Assembly (NCBI GenBank): GCA_052246295.1
Contig: JBQQCO010000015.1
Length of the DNA: 64,000 bases
Direction: 5' to 3' (one strand)
From: Piscibacillus sp052246295
GTDB lineage: Bacteria > Bacillota > Bacilli > Bacillales > Alkalibacillaceae
Each line of letters begins with the position of its first letter. The first letter of the stretch is position 1. Shown piece after piece: positions 20,209-28,245 of this stretch. The notes beneath the pieces are model-generated. The model saw only the letters and a list, made by a program, of their open reading frames with translations, had not been told where the DNA came from and made no database searches. A program made the translations under genes and the position numbers.

Positions 20209-21846
20209 ATGAGAGAAAAACCAAAGGGATTAACTTCATTTAGAGCAGCAGTTAAGACTCCTACTTTTATTATTTCTTTAATAATTGCTGTACTTTTCCT
20301 AGCTTTAGGTGTCTTCTTAGATAACTTTGGCACTTATGTAGATAATACCTTTACTTGGGTTGTTGAGAAGCTAGGTTGGTCATTCATACTAGGTGGAAGT
20401 ATATTCTTAATAGTAGCAATCTACTTAATGGTCAGCCCACTTGGTGAAATTAAGCTAGGTGATGATGATGAGAAACCAGCTTACTCTACACCGGCATGGT
20501 TTGCTATGTTATTTAGTGCTGGTATGGGGATTGGCTTATTATTCTGGGGTGTATCAGAACCAGTCAACCACTATATGTGGCCTCCGAGTGGTGATGCAGA
20601 ATCAGCAGGGGCTGTTCATAAAGCATTGCAATACTCATTTTTCCACTGGGGATTACACCCATGGGCAGTTTATGCGATCGTAGCAGCAGCATTAGCTTAC
20701 TTTTCATATCGTAAAGATTTACCAATGTTACTAAGTTCAACACTAGAACCTATTTTAGGGCGCAACAAGATTAATGGATTCTGGGGTAACACTGTAAACA
20801 TTATCGGTGTCATCTCTACATTATTCGGTATTTCAACTTCTCTTGGTTTAGGTGTTATGCAAATCGGTGGAGGTTTCGAACAATTATTTGGTATACAAAA
20901 CGACACAGGATTATGGTTAATGATTATTGTTGTTGTAACTGGACTTGCGATTCTATCAACTACTTCAGGAATTGATAAAGGAATCAAATGGCTAAGTCAA
21001 GCAAACCTTGGTGTAGCTGGCTTACTACTATTATTCGTCCTAATTTTAGGTCCAACTTTATTTATCCTAGAAGCTTTAACACATTCAACTGGTTCTTACA
21101 TTCAAAAGATCTTCCAAATGTCCTTTGGAATTGATGCAGCTGGTGAAGGAACTGAAGGTTGGTATGATGCTTGGACGATTTTCTATTGGGCTTGGTGGAT
21201 TTCCTGGGCTCCATTCGTAGGTGCCTTTATAGCCCGTGTATCTAGAGGTCGCACAATTCGAAGCTTTACAATTGGGGTATTACTAGTCCCAACAGCTGTA
21301 AGTATTGTATGGTTTAGTGTATTCGGTGGAGCTGCTTTATTCTTAGAGCACTTCCAAAGCAGCAGTATTTGGGAAGCCGTAAGTGAAGATGAAGCACAAG
21401 GTTTCTTTGCATTACTACAAACCTTCCCATTTTCTAGTGTACTGATCATTGTAGCTATGCTATCTCTTACAGTATTCTTTATTACCTCTTCAGACTCCGG
21501 TACGTATGTTATTGGGATGTTAACATCTAAGGGTAACGTTAACCCTCCATTAGGATTACGTATTATCTGGGGTGTTATTGAAGGTGGATTTGCTGCCGTA
21601 TTACTACTAGCTGGTGGTCTAGGCGCATTACAAACAGCCGCAGTTGTAGGTGGTTTTCCATTCATGTTAATCATGTTCCTTATGATTGGTTGTTTAATAT
21701 ATGCGCTTCATAAAGAACTAAGAGATGGTTCATTACCGCAAGAACGCGCAAGAATTTATGCAGCATTAGAAGATTTAAGAGAAGAAAAGAAAATCCGTAA
21801 AGGGATTATTCAAGAACAAAATCCTGAACAAAGAAATGATAAGTAA
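20209..21846 (+). CDS. BCCT family glycine betaine/choline-type transporter (OpuD-like)
   Basis: The 545-residue, 12-TM carrier takes up betaine-type osmoprotectants with sodium. The BCCT signatures are intact: FSAGMGIGLLFWGVSEP (about 100-116) with the glycine stretch, and the tryptophan-rich WAWWISWAPFVGAFIARVS (about 325-345). Basic and acidic tails at both ends may be osmosensing. It reads opposite to tadA and the SRP RNA gene, between which it has been inserted relative to B. subtilis. A SigB-type promoter and a leader terminator precede it; the AGGGAG ribosome site is rather far (12 nt) from the ATG. Exact substrate is inferred. Confidence 0.88.
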   Translation: MREKPKGLTSFRAAVKTPTFIISLIIAVLFLALGVFLDNFGTYVDNTFTWVVEKLGWSFILGGSIFLIVAIYLMVSPLGEIKLGDDDEKPAYSTPAWFAMLFSAGMGIGLLFWGVSEPVNHYMWPPSGDAESAGAVHKALQYSFFHWGLHPWAVYAIVAAALAYFSYRKDLPMLLSSTLEPILGRNKINGFWGNTVNIIGVISTLFGISTSLGLGVMQIGGGFEQLFGIQNDTGLWLMIIVVVTGLAILSTTSGIDKGIKWLSQANLGVAGLLLLFVLILGPTLFILEALTHSTGSYIQKIFQMSFGIDAAGEGTEGWYDAWTIFYWAWWISWAPFVGAFIARVSRGRTIRSFTIGVLLVPTAVSIVWFSVFGGAALFLEHFQSSSIWEAVSEDEAQGFFALLQTFPFSSVLIIVAMLSLTVFFITSSDSGTYVIGMLTSKGNVNPPLGLRIIWGVIEGGFAAVLLLAGGLGALQTAAVVGGFPFMLIMFLMIGCLIYALHKELRDGSLPQERARIYAALEDLREEKKIRKGIIQEQNPEQRNDK

Positions 21847-21851
21847 TATAA

Positions 21852-21879
21852 AAGCTCCCGCGAGTTAATCGTGGGAGCT

Positions 21880-21880
<1 letters not shown>
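21852..21880. terminator. Shared terminator between BCCT gene and tadA
   Basis: AAGCTCCCGCG and CGTGGGAGCTTT pair across a short loop between the converging genes; A/T runs on both sides suggest it works in both directions. Confidence 0.8.
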
Positions 21881-22341
<461 letters not shown>

Positions 22342-22373
22342 TTATCATAAGTATCATACCATAATCATGGATA

Positions 22374-22401
22374 GCATACGCCTAATTTCCACTCATAAAG
22401 T
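22374..22401 (+). promoter_or_regulatory. Possible SigE promoter of yaaH
   Basis: GCATACG followed after 13 bp by CATAAAGT loosely fits the SigE elements (KMATATT, CATACAAT). yaaH is a SigE gene in B. subtilis. The match is weak. Confidence 0.3.
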
Positions 22402-22434
22402 GTAGTTAGGAAGACTAGAAAGGAGTGCACTACT

Positions 22435-23718
22435 TTGTTAATCCATGTTGTGCAACAAGGCGATAACATTTATGCAATCGCCAATCAGTATCAAACTACT
22501 ATTGATGAGTTAGTACAAGTTAACGGCCTAGACCGTCCGGAAGATTTAGTTGTAGGCCAGACATTAGTGATCCCTACTGATACTTATACGGTTCAAAGAG
22601 GAGATAGCCTATATAGTATCGCAAATCGTTACAACACAACTCCACAAGAACTTGCCGAATTCAACGGACTAGAGTTAAATTCTCCACTACAGATTGGTCA
22701 GGTATTAGAAATTCCACAACCTGCTAAGACTGATATTACAAGTAATGCTTATGTTGAACCTATAGGGGATTCTGTAAGCGAGACATTACAACAATCAGCG
22801 ATGGCTAGAGCTCCATACTTAACCTACTTATCACCATTCAGCTATCAAGTCAATCGTGATGGGACGTTAATTCCACCATTATTAGATGACTTTCCTGCCA
22901 TCGCTGCAGAAAACAATACCGCTTTAATGCTTACGGTGACGAACATTGAAGATGGGGAGTTTAGTGAGGAGTTAGGTAGGTTAATTGTTACGGACGAAAA
23001 TGTACAAAACACTCTATTAGATGAAATCATTCAAACAGCTCAAGAAGTGGGGTACCAAGATGTTCATTTTGATTTAGAATTCCTCCCAGCTGATACTCGT
23101 GAAGAATATAACCAGTTTTTAAGAAAAGCTAAAGAACGTCTAAGTGCAAATAATTTAATGATTTCAACAGCATTAGCACCAAAAACAAGCGCCGAACAAA
23201 CAGGACAATGGTATGAGGCTCACGACTACCAAGCTCACGGGGAAATTGTTGACTTTGTTGTATTAATGACTTACGAATGGGGTTATAGTTACGGGCCACC
23301 ATTGGCTGTGTCACCTATCGAACCCGTCAGAGGCGTCGTTGAATATGCATTAACAGAAATGCCAGCTGAGAAGATCTTATTAGGTCAGAACTTATATGGC
23401 TATGATTGGACGTTACCTTTCCAAGAAGGTGGCGATCCAGCTGAGGCTCTTAGTCCTAACCAAGCCATTCAACGCGCAAGAGAGTACAATCAATCAATTG
23501 AATTTGATGAAGAATCACAAGCTCCATACTTCTTTTATTGGGATGAAAATGGAAACCAGCATGAAGTTTGGTTTGAAGATGCACGATCAATCCAAGCAAA
23601 ATTTGATCTAATTAGAGAGCTAGGGTTAAGAGGAATCAGTTATTGGAAACTAGGTCTGGCATTTCCACAGAACTGGTATATGCTGAATGATCAGTTTAAT
23701 ATTAGAAAACTAGTTTAA
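22435..23718 (+). CDS. yaaH: Spore peptidoglycan N-acetylglucosaminidase (YaaH/SleL type)
   Basis: The 427-residue protein has two N-terminal LysM domains (about 3-46 and 51-94) and a GH18 TIM barrel (about 125-420). The catalytic GH18 acid motif is seen as DVHFDLEFLP. Related SleL/YaaH enzymes digest cortex muropeptides during germination; there is no signal peptide, as expected for a coat-delivered protein made in the mother cell. The start is TTG, 7 nt after AAAGGAGTG. It is divergent from tadA and marks the left edge of the accessory block. Confidence 0.9.
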   Translation: MLIHVVQQGDNIYAIANQYQTTIDELVQVNGLDRPEDLVVGQTLVIPTDTYTVQRGDSLYSIANRYNTTPQELAEFNGLELNSPLQIGQVLEIPQPAKTDITSNAYVEPIGDSVSETLQQSAMARAPYLTYLSPFSYQVNRDGTLIPPLLDDFPAIAAENNTALMLTVTNIEDGEFSEELGRLIVTDENVQNTLLDEIIQTAQEVGYQDVHFDLEFLPADTREEYNQFLRKAKERLSANNLMISTALAPKTSAEQTGQWYEAHDYQAHGEIVDFVVLMTYEWGYSYGPPLAVSPIEPVRGVVEYALTEMPAEKILLGQNLYGYDWTLPFQEGGDPAEALSPNQAIQRAREYNQSIEFDEESQAPYFFYWDENGNQHEVWFEDARSIQAKFDLIRELGLRGISYWKLGLAFPQNWYMLNDQFNIRKLV

Positions 23719-23748
23719 TAGTTAGTTTAGTTTTGGAACACTGCCATA

Positions 23749-23789
23749 AAATAAGCCGAACTTTTCAAGAGTGAAGTTTGGCTTATTTC
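23749..23789 (+). terminator. yaaH terminator
   Basis: AAATAAGCCGAACTT and AAGTTTGGCTTATTT form a long stem with one mismatch and a short loop; the T-tract is modest. Confidence 0.65.
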
Positions 23790-23844
23790 TACATTAACTT
23801 TATTAAAGGTCACTTCCCGCAAGTAAGGTCTTATAAGTCACCAA

Positions 23845-24606
23845 TCAATAAGCAATCAACACTTGACGCACTTGTACTGTTGCATCGTGATAAGCCTGCT
23901 CTAGCCCTTTTTCCTCTATATCATCATCAGTTATTTCTTTAAAAGGAACAAACACCTTAAACGGAGCTTTAAATGGAAACGGTTTTAAGACAATAACCTC
24001 ATGATCTACCCAACTTGCGTTCATTCTTTGGTTTAACCCTTCAAACCTCTGTCTAAACCCCTCTTTAAACATAAAAATTTCATTCTCTTTAGATATATTT
24101 GGCTTATTTAAACAAATATAAAGAGATAAATCATCGCAAAACTGCAATAAATTAAATTGAAAATCTATTTTCTCTTTAGACTTTTCTAAATCAAGCTCTT
24201 GTTCCAATCGTTTTTGCCTGTCAATTTCCCGGGAAATGAAACGAGAAATATTAGAATCTGTCGAATTTTGTTTAAAGAATGATAGAAAATGAAGACTATT
24301 TAAATACCCCGCATATGGCGATAATTGCTCCACCTCATCTACACCCTGTTTATAAGCTTCCAATTTTGGTTCCATAGGAAAGTCCATAAATGAGTGAGGA
24401 ACATTTTTTTCTTCATTCCAAATTGGTTTTTTATCTAATGGAATCCAAGCACGGTCATGTTCCCTAACGGCCAATTGAACATCTTTAAACCAATTTACAC
24501 CTAAAAATAAATTATCTGACCAATATGGAACGAATTGTCCACTTAATATTGAGTGATCATGTTGTCTAAACAGTTGGTAACGTCCGTTATGTGTGGAGAC
24601 AATCAT
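23845..24606 (-). CDS. DUF3891 family protein
   Basis: The 253-residue soluble protein matches the DUF3891 family. Conserved histidine/aspartate points are FRQHDHSILSGQF near residue 15, AVREHDRAWIPLD near 48 and HSFMDFP, reminiscent of an HD-type metal site, so a phosphohydrolase-like fold is possible; this is inference and no activity is known. There are two ATG/TTG choices; ATG at 24606 is best placed after AAAAGGATGG. It is the first gene of the accessory block after yaaH and is convergent with it. Confidence 0.7.
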   Translation of the reverse strand: MIVSTHNGRYQLFRQHDHSILSGQFVPYWSDNLFLGVNWFKDVQLAVREHDRAWIPLDKKPIWNEEKNVPHSFMDFPMEPKLEAYKQGVDEVEQLSPYAGYLNSLHFLSFFKQNSTDSNISRFISREIDRQKRLEQELDLEKSKEKIDFQFNLLQFCDDLSLYICLNKPNISKENEIFMFKEGFRQRFEGLNQRMNASWVDHEVIVLKPFPFKAPFKVFVPFKEITDDDIEEKGLEQAYHDATVQVRQVLIAY

Positions 24607-24661
24607 CAAACCATCCTTTTTAACCTTTTTAATATTCTATGTTAATCCTATATAATGATTG

Positions 24662-24693
24662 CAAAAAGGCCCAAACGTAATGTTTGAGCCTTT
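24662..24693 (-). terminator. Terminator after the PfpI-family gene
   Basis: AAAGGCTCAAAC and GTTTGGGCCTTTTT pair with one mismatch on the minus strand. Confidence 0.8.
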
Positions 24694-24704
24694 GTAAATT
24701 AATA

Positions 24705-25223
24705 TTACTTTTCTAATACTCTTAACGTTTCTTTGTTAAAGGCAGGTATATCATCTGGCTGCCTACTTGTAATTAATTGGTCGTGACATGAAACTACTTC
24801 TTGATCTTTGAACTTAACACCTGCGTTTTCCATATCTACTCGAATTGATTTAAAGCCTGTTGCCATACGACCATCTAGTGTCTTAGCTGTGATGAGTAAC
24901 TGTGGCCCGTGGCAAATGGCAAAAACCGGTTTATCTTCTTCCATGAAATGTTTCGCGAACCAAACAAAGCGCTCATCTGCACGCAAGATATCGGGTGAGA
25001 ATCCTCCAGGTAAAAATAATGCATCAAATTCTTCAGGTTTTACCTCATCAATACTTGCGTCTATTTCTACTTCTGCTTCACCTTGTTTACCTTCTACAAT
25101 TTTACCTTTTTCCTTTTCAATCGTCACAACAGTGTGCCCAGCTTCACGATATGCATTTGCTGGTTCAGTATACTCACTGTCCTCAAACATATTAGTTAAT
25201 AAGCATGCGATTTTTTTACCCAT
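24705..25223 (-). CDS. DJ-1/PfpI family general stress protein (YfkM-like)
   Basis: The 172-residue protein has the flavodoxin-like DJ-1/PfpI fold with the nucleophile elbow AICHGPQLL (Cys near residue 103), LFLPGGFSPDILR and a late SCHDQLITSRQP. B. subtilis YfkM (Gsp18) is the best-known relative and is a SigB general stress protein; family members are reported as deglycases, chaperones or proteases, so the activity is open. The ATG at 25223 follows AAAGGAGG at 8 nt. A SigB-type promoter lies upstream, starting within the end of the monooxygenase gene. Confidence 0.88.
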   Translation of the reverse strand: MGKKIACLLTNMFEDSEYTEPANAYREAGHTVVTIEKEKGKIVEGKQGEAEVEIDASIDEVKPEEFDALFLPGGFSPDILRADERFVWFAKHFMEEDKPVFAICHGPQLLITAKTLDGRMATGFKSIRVDMENAGVKFKDQEVVSCHDQLITSRQPDDIPAFNKETLRVLEK

Positions 25224-25279
25224 GATCAATGCCTCCTTTAGACATAATTATAGGATGAAACGTTGCTTCACTATTATGC

Positions 25280-25304
25280 ATTCCCGCTATACTTTAGTTT
25301 AAAC
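25280..25304 (-). promoter_or_regulatory. Candidate SigB promoter of the PfpI-family gene
   Basis: A perfect -35 GTTTAA (25299-25304 reversed) and GGGAAT (25280-25285 reversed; consensus GGGTAT) are separated by 13 bp on the minus strand, about 57 bp before the ATG. Confidence 0.6.
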
Positions 25305-25306
25305 AT

Positions 25307-26620
25307 CTACTCACTTTTAGGTAAAAACTGTTGGAAGATTTGAGTTTGATTTGTTTTAAATCGTTCTTCTCCCATAAGGTCATTAATAATCTCCATATTT
25401 CGTTGAACAGCCAATCCTAAATTAGTAGCAGCGGTTCCATGGGAGTGCTCCGTGTTGGTTACGACATAAAATTTATTGTTCTTTGGTTCTTTAAATGTTA
25501 GTTCGTAATTTCGTTTAACTTTAAACAGTTTGTCGTCTTCCCAAACAACATCATCTTGATAACGTTCCAAAAACCATTCAGGGATATTTGGTTTATAACC
25601 TGTCGCAAGAATAACCTTCTCTGAATGGTAATCGAACTCCTTCTCCTTTTGCCATTGCTTACTTTTTAAGACATACCCTTTGTCAGCTTTTTCGATGTTA
25701 TTGACCTCTGTTAGTGGTTGGATGGTTATTCTAGGGTCCTTCCCTCCAACTGAGTAATGATATAACATTTCATAAATTCCATTTAATGTTGAATAATCAA
25801 TACCATTTCGTAATGGGTCTAGCGTATCTAGTGCTTCTTTACGCTTTTCTAACGGTAGTTGATGAAAGTAATCAACATAATCCGGTGCAAAAAACTCTTG
25901 ACCCACTTTAGCTGCTTCTAACTGAAAGATTCCTTCTGACCTGGTTAACCAACTTAAATGAAACTCATAATTCTCACGCTCTTCTAATAAATCATAGAAA
26001 ATTTCAGCAGCACTTTGGCCTGAACCAACAATCGTGATATGGTCCGATTTCATGAGTGCTTCCTTTTCATATAAATAACGACTCGTATGGAGGACATCTT
26101 CATTCGGAAAGCCTTGCATGGATTCTAACACTAACGGTTCACTTCCAGTTGCCATGACAACGTGTTTAGCAAAATAAGTTTCCGTTTGACTTGTATCAGT
26201 ATCAAGTATCGTTAGCTCATAATAATCACCGTGATCATCCGAATGATCAATGCAATCCACAACTTTCTTACCGAAATAAACTCCACTAATTTGATCCGTT
26301 GCCCATTGTAAGTAATTATTATACTCATTTCTAGGCACTTCTAATTTTTGAAAGAAGAAAAATTTATATAAACGGTCGTGCTCTTTCAAATAGTTTAAAT
26401 AACTATAACGACTGGTTGGGTCCGCAAACGTCACTAAGTCTGCCATAAAAGGCACTTGTAGATCTGCCCCTTCAATCAACATACCTGGGTGCCATTCCAT
26501 TTTTGGTGTTTGGTCAAAGAAAATGCGATCAAGATCTTCCATATCTTCCGTTAAGGCTGCTAAGCTCAAATTGTATGGTCCTACACCAATTCCTATAAAG
26601 TCATAGATTCTTTGGTCCAT
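25307..26620 (-). CDS. IucD/SidA-type lysine/ornithine N-monooxygenase
   Basis: The 437-residue flavoprotein belongs to the N-hydroxylating monooxygenases that act on lysine or ornithine in hydroxamate siderophore synthesis. FAD-binding GIGVGPYNLSLAAL (11-24), NADPH-binding TIVGSGQSAAEIFYDLL (about 195-211) and the C-terminal ATGYKPNIP are intact, so it should be active. No siderophore synthetase, acyltransferase or transporter is adjacent and no Fur box was seen in the short upstream gap, so it is an orphan in this window. Lysine versus ornithine cannot be decided here. Confidence 0.88.
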   Translation of the reverse strand: MDQRIYDFIGIGVGPYNLSLAALTEDMEDLDRIFFDQTPKMEWHPGMLIEGADLQVPFMADLVTFADPTSRYSYLNYLKEHDRLYKFFFFQKLEVPRNEYNNYLQWATDQISGVYFGKKVVDCIDHSDDHGDYYELTILDTDTSQTETYFAKHVVMATGSEPLVLESMQGFPNEDVLHTSRYLYEKEALMKSDHITIVGSGQSAAEIFYDLLEERENYEFHLSWLTRSEGIFQLEAAKVGQEFFAPDYVDYFHQLPLEKRKEALDTLDPLRNGIDYSTLNGIYEMLYHYSVGGKDPRITIQPLTEVNNIEKADKGYVLKSKQWQKEKEFDYHSEKVILATGYKPNIPEWFLERYQDDVVWEDDKLFKVKRNYELTFKEPKNNKFYVVTNTEHSHGTAATNLGLAVQRNMEIINDLMGEERFKTNQTQIFQQFLPKSE

Positions 26621-26667
26621 TTACTCACCTACTTTAGTCTACTTAATCTCTATTATGTACGCTCTTA

Positions 26668-27939
26668 TTAATTTCTATCTTCTGTTTTCCATAACTGTTC
26701 TAAAAAGACAGCTAGAACTGTACCTACTAACATACCGTTACTGATGACTTGCCTAACAGTTCCTGGCAATTGCCCAAAAGCTTCTGAAGGTATAAACATT
26801 AATCCCGAACCTAGAAGCAACGATATAGTTATGATTGTCAAACGTCTCTGGTCTAATCCATCAGCAAATAAATTTCTTAACCCTAACCCCATCAACTGAA
26901 CAAATGTTGCTAGTAAAGCAGCATTAGCAATAGGTGAAGGAATCCCTGCTAAGAAAGATATAATTGGTGGAAAGAATGCTACTAGTATAAGTAAAAGAGA
27001 CGCCCAAATAAAAGGGCTTTTTCGTGTTTCACCCGTTAACTGTATAAAGCCAGCAGAAGATGCTAAAGGAACAACTGCCACGCTTGAAAAGATCCCAGAT
27101 ATTCCGTGATTCACCCCAAGCATAAAACTTCCTCGGTTCATTTGATTAATCGTAAAATTTGGCTTACCTTCAATGACTTCAGTTGCTGCCGATAATGAAG
27201 CAACAATATTAGATAGGAGAATCAAGGCTGTTAAAACTGCTACAGGGACAATACTCCAGTCAAATTGCGGCATCCCCCATGCAAACCAATCAGGAATTGA
27301 AACCCAAATTTGACTCGTTATTTGGCTTTTAGATTGATCAATAAATAGAACAAATAAAATCCAACCTAATCCAATTCCTAATAAAACAGCGTAACTTTTA
27401 ATCCAACCTTTAAAAAAGTTTGAGAAAACTAATACAGCTATGAAAGTAATCATAGCCATTAAAAAACCGTCCATTTGAGCTACTTGTACGTCATCGCTTA
27501 ACCCAAACATACCTTGAAGAAATGTGCCACTTAATTGAAAGGTCAGTAAAGTTAAGAATACTCCTGTGACTAATGGAGTAAAAAAAGATATTACTTTCCC
27601 TGATATCTTAAATACCCCAAATACGATTAACAAAACACCTGTTAATATCATGGCCATTTCTAGAAGTTGCAGTGCTTCAAGACCCTCTGCACCTGTTGAA
27701 CCAACACTTGCTGCGAATACAGCAAATGTACTTACCCATAAGCCTGCAGGTCCATCAACAATCGGAAGCTTATGACCTAACCATCCTTGTAAAAAACAAG
27801 CTAGACCGATGACAAAAAACGTTCGTTGCATTAATAACATAATCTCCATTGGGTCCATTTGAAAAATCGATCCTATTACAACAGGAATCGCAACTGCATT
27901 CGCAAGCAAAAATATAAACCATTGAATAATCGAAAACAT
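26668..27939 (-). CDS. NCS2 family nucleobase permease (uracil/xanthine type)
   Basis: The 423-residue membrane protein has about 12-14 hydrophobic segments and the NCS2 features DGPAGLWVSTFAVFA, GVNHGISGIFSSVAVVPLASSAGFI and FPPIISFLAGIPSPIANAAL. NCS2 carriers import uracil, xanthine, guanine or urate with a proton; the substrate here is not resolved. I saw no purine riboswitch or PurR box upstream. The upstream spacer instead holds a 21-bp-periodic repeat array next to a TATAAT-like -10 at 27980-27985. Confidence 0.85.
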   Translation of the reverse strand: MFSIIQWFIFLLANAVAIPVVIGSIFQMDPMEIMLLMQRTFFVIGLACFLQGWLGHKLPIVDGPAGLWVSTFAVFAASVGSTGAEGLEALQLLEMAMILTGVLLIVFGVFKISGKVISFFTPLVTGVFLTLLTFQLSGTFLQGMFGLSDDVQVAQMDGFLMAMITFIAVLVFSNFFKGWIKSYAVLLGIGLGWILFVLFIDQSKSQITSQIWVSIPDWFAWGMPQFDWSIVPVAVLTALILLSNIVASLSAATEVIEGKPNFTINQMNRGSFMLGVNHGISGIFSSVAVVPLASSAGFIQLTGETRKSPFIWASLLLILVAFFPPIISFLAGIPSPIANAALLATFVQLMGLGLRNLFADGLDQRRLTIITISLLLGSGLMFIPSEAFGQLPGTVRQVISNGMLVGTVLAVFLEQLWKTEDRN

Positions 27940-28007
27940 AACAAAACCACTGCTTTCTATCTTGTTGTTCGCTATTTGAATTATAAACGATTTAACTAAT
28001 AACGTCT

Positions 28008-28133
28008 TTTATCCACCCTTAATCTTGATTTATCTACCCTTTTTTAAAATTTATCTACCATGAAATTTGTCGACGGAGTAAGAATAACTCTTTTATCTAC
28101 CCTTTGAACGAATTTATCTAACTTTTTATACGA
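28008..28133. repeat. 21-bp-periodic array of TTTATCTACCCTT units
   Basis: Five recognisable units start at 28008, 28029, 28050, 28092 and 28113, exactly in 21-bp register with the place at 28071 occupied by a degenerate copy (TTTGTCGAC at 28067). The core is TTTATCTACCCTT (reverse AAGGGTAGATAAA); the remaining 8 bp vary. It lies upstream of the NCS2 gene and downstream of acsA. The regular two-helical-turn spacing suits protein binding on one DNA face, or a tandem-duplication relic. Confidence 0.75.
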
Positions 28134-28164
28134 TGAGGACGTACCAAACAGTTTGATAAAATTA

Positions 28165-28215
28165 AAAATAGAAGCCGAATGACTAGGTATGCTCTCACAC
28201 CTAACATTCGGCTTC
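28165..28215 (-). terminator. acsA terminator
   Basis: GAAGCCGAATG and CATTCGGCTTC form an 11-bp stem with an inner TAGGT/ACCTA extension, followed by TATTTTTAATTTT on the minus strand. Confidence 0.8.
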
Positions 28216-28245
28216 TTCTTGGGCTGAATCAAAGTTCAGCTACTA

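Noticed and set aside
26621..26667. Fur box before the IucD-type gene
   Set aside because: No GATAATGATAATCATTATC-like sequence; the gap is only 47 bp.
27940..28007. Purine riboswitch or PurR box before the NCS2 permease
   Set aside because: The conserved purine-aptamer loop words and PurR boxes are absent.
28008..28133. CRISPR-like periodic array
   Set aside because: The period is only 21 bp with 8-bp variable parts, so there is no room for spacers, and no cas genes are present.
28044..28232. 62-codon minus-strand frame across the repeat array and terminator
   Set aside because: Composition is dictated by the repeat and hairpin; no ribosome site and no family resemblance.
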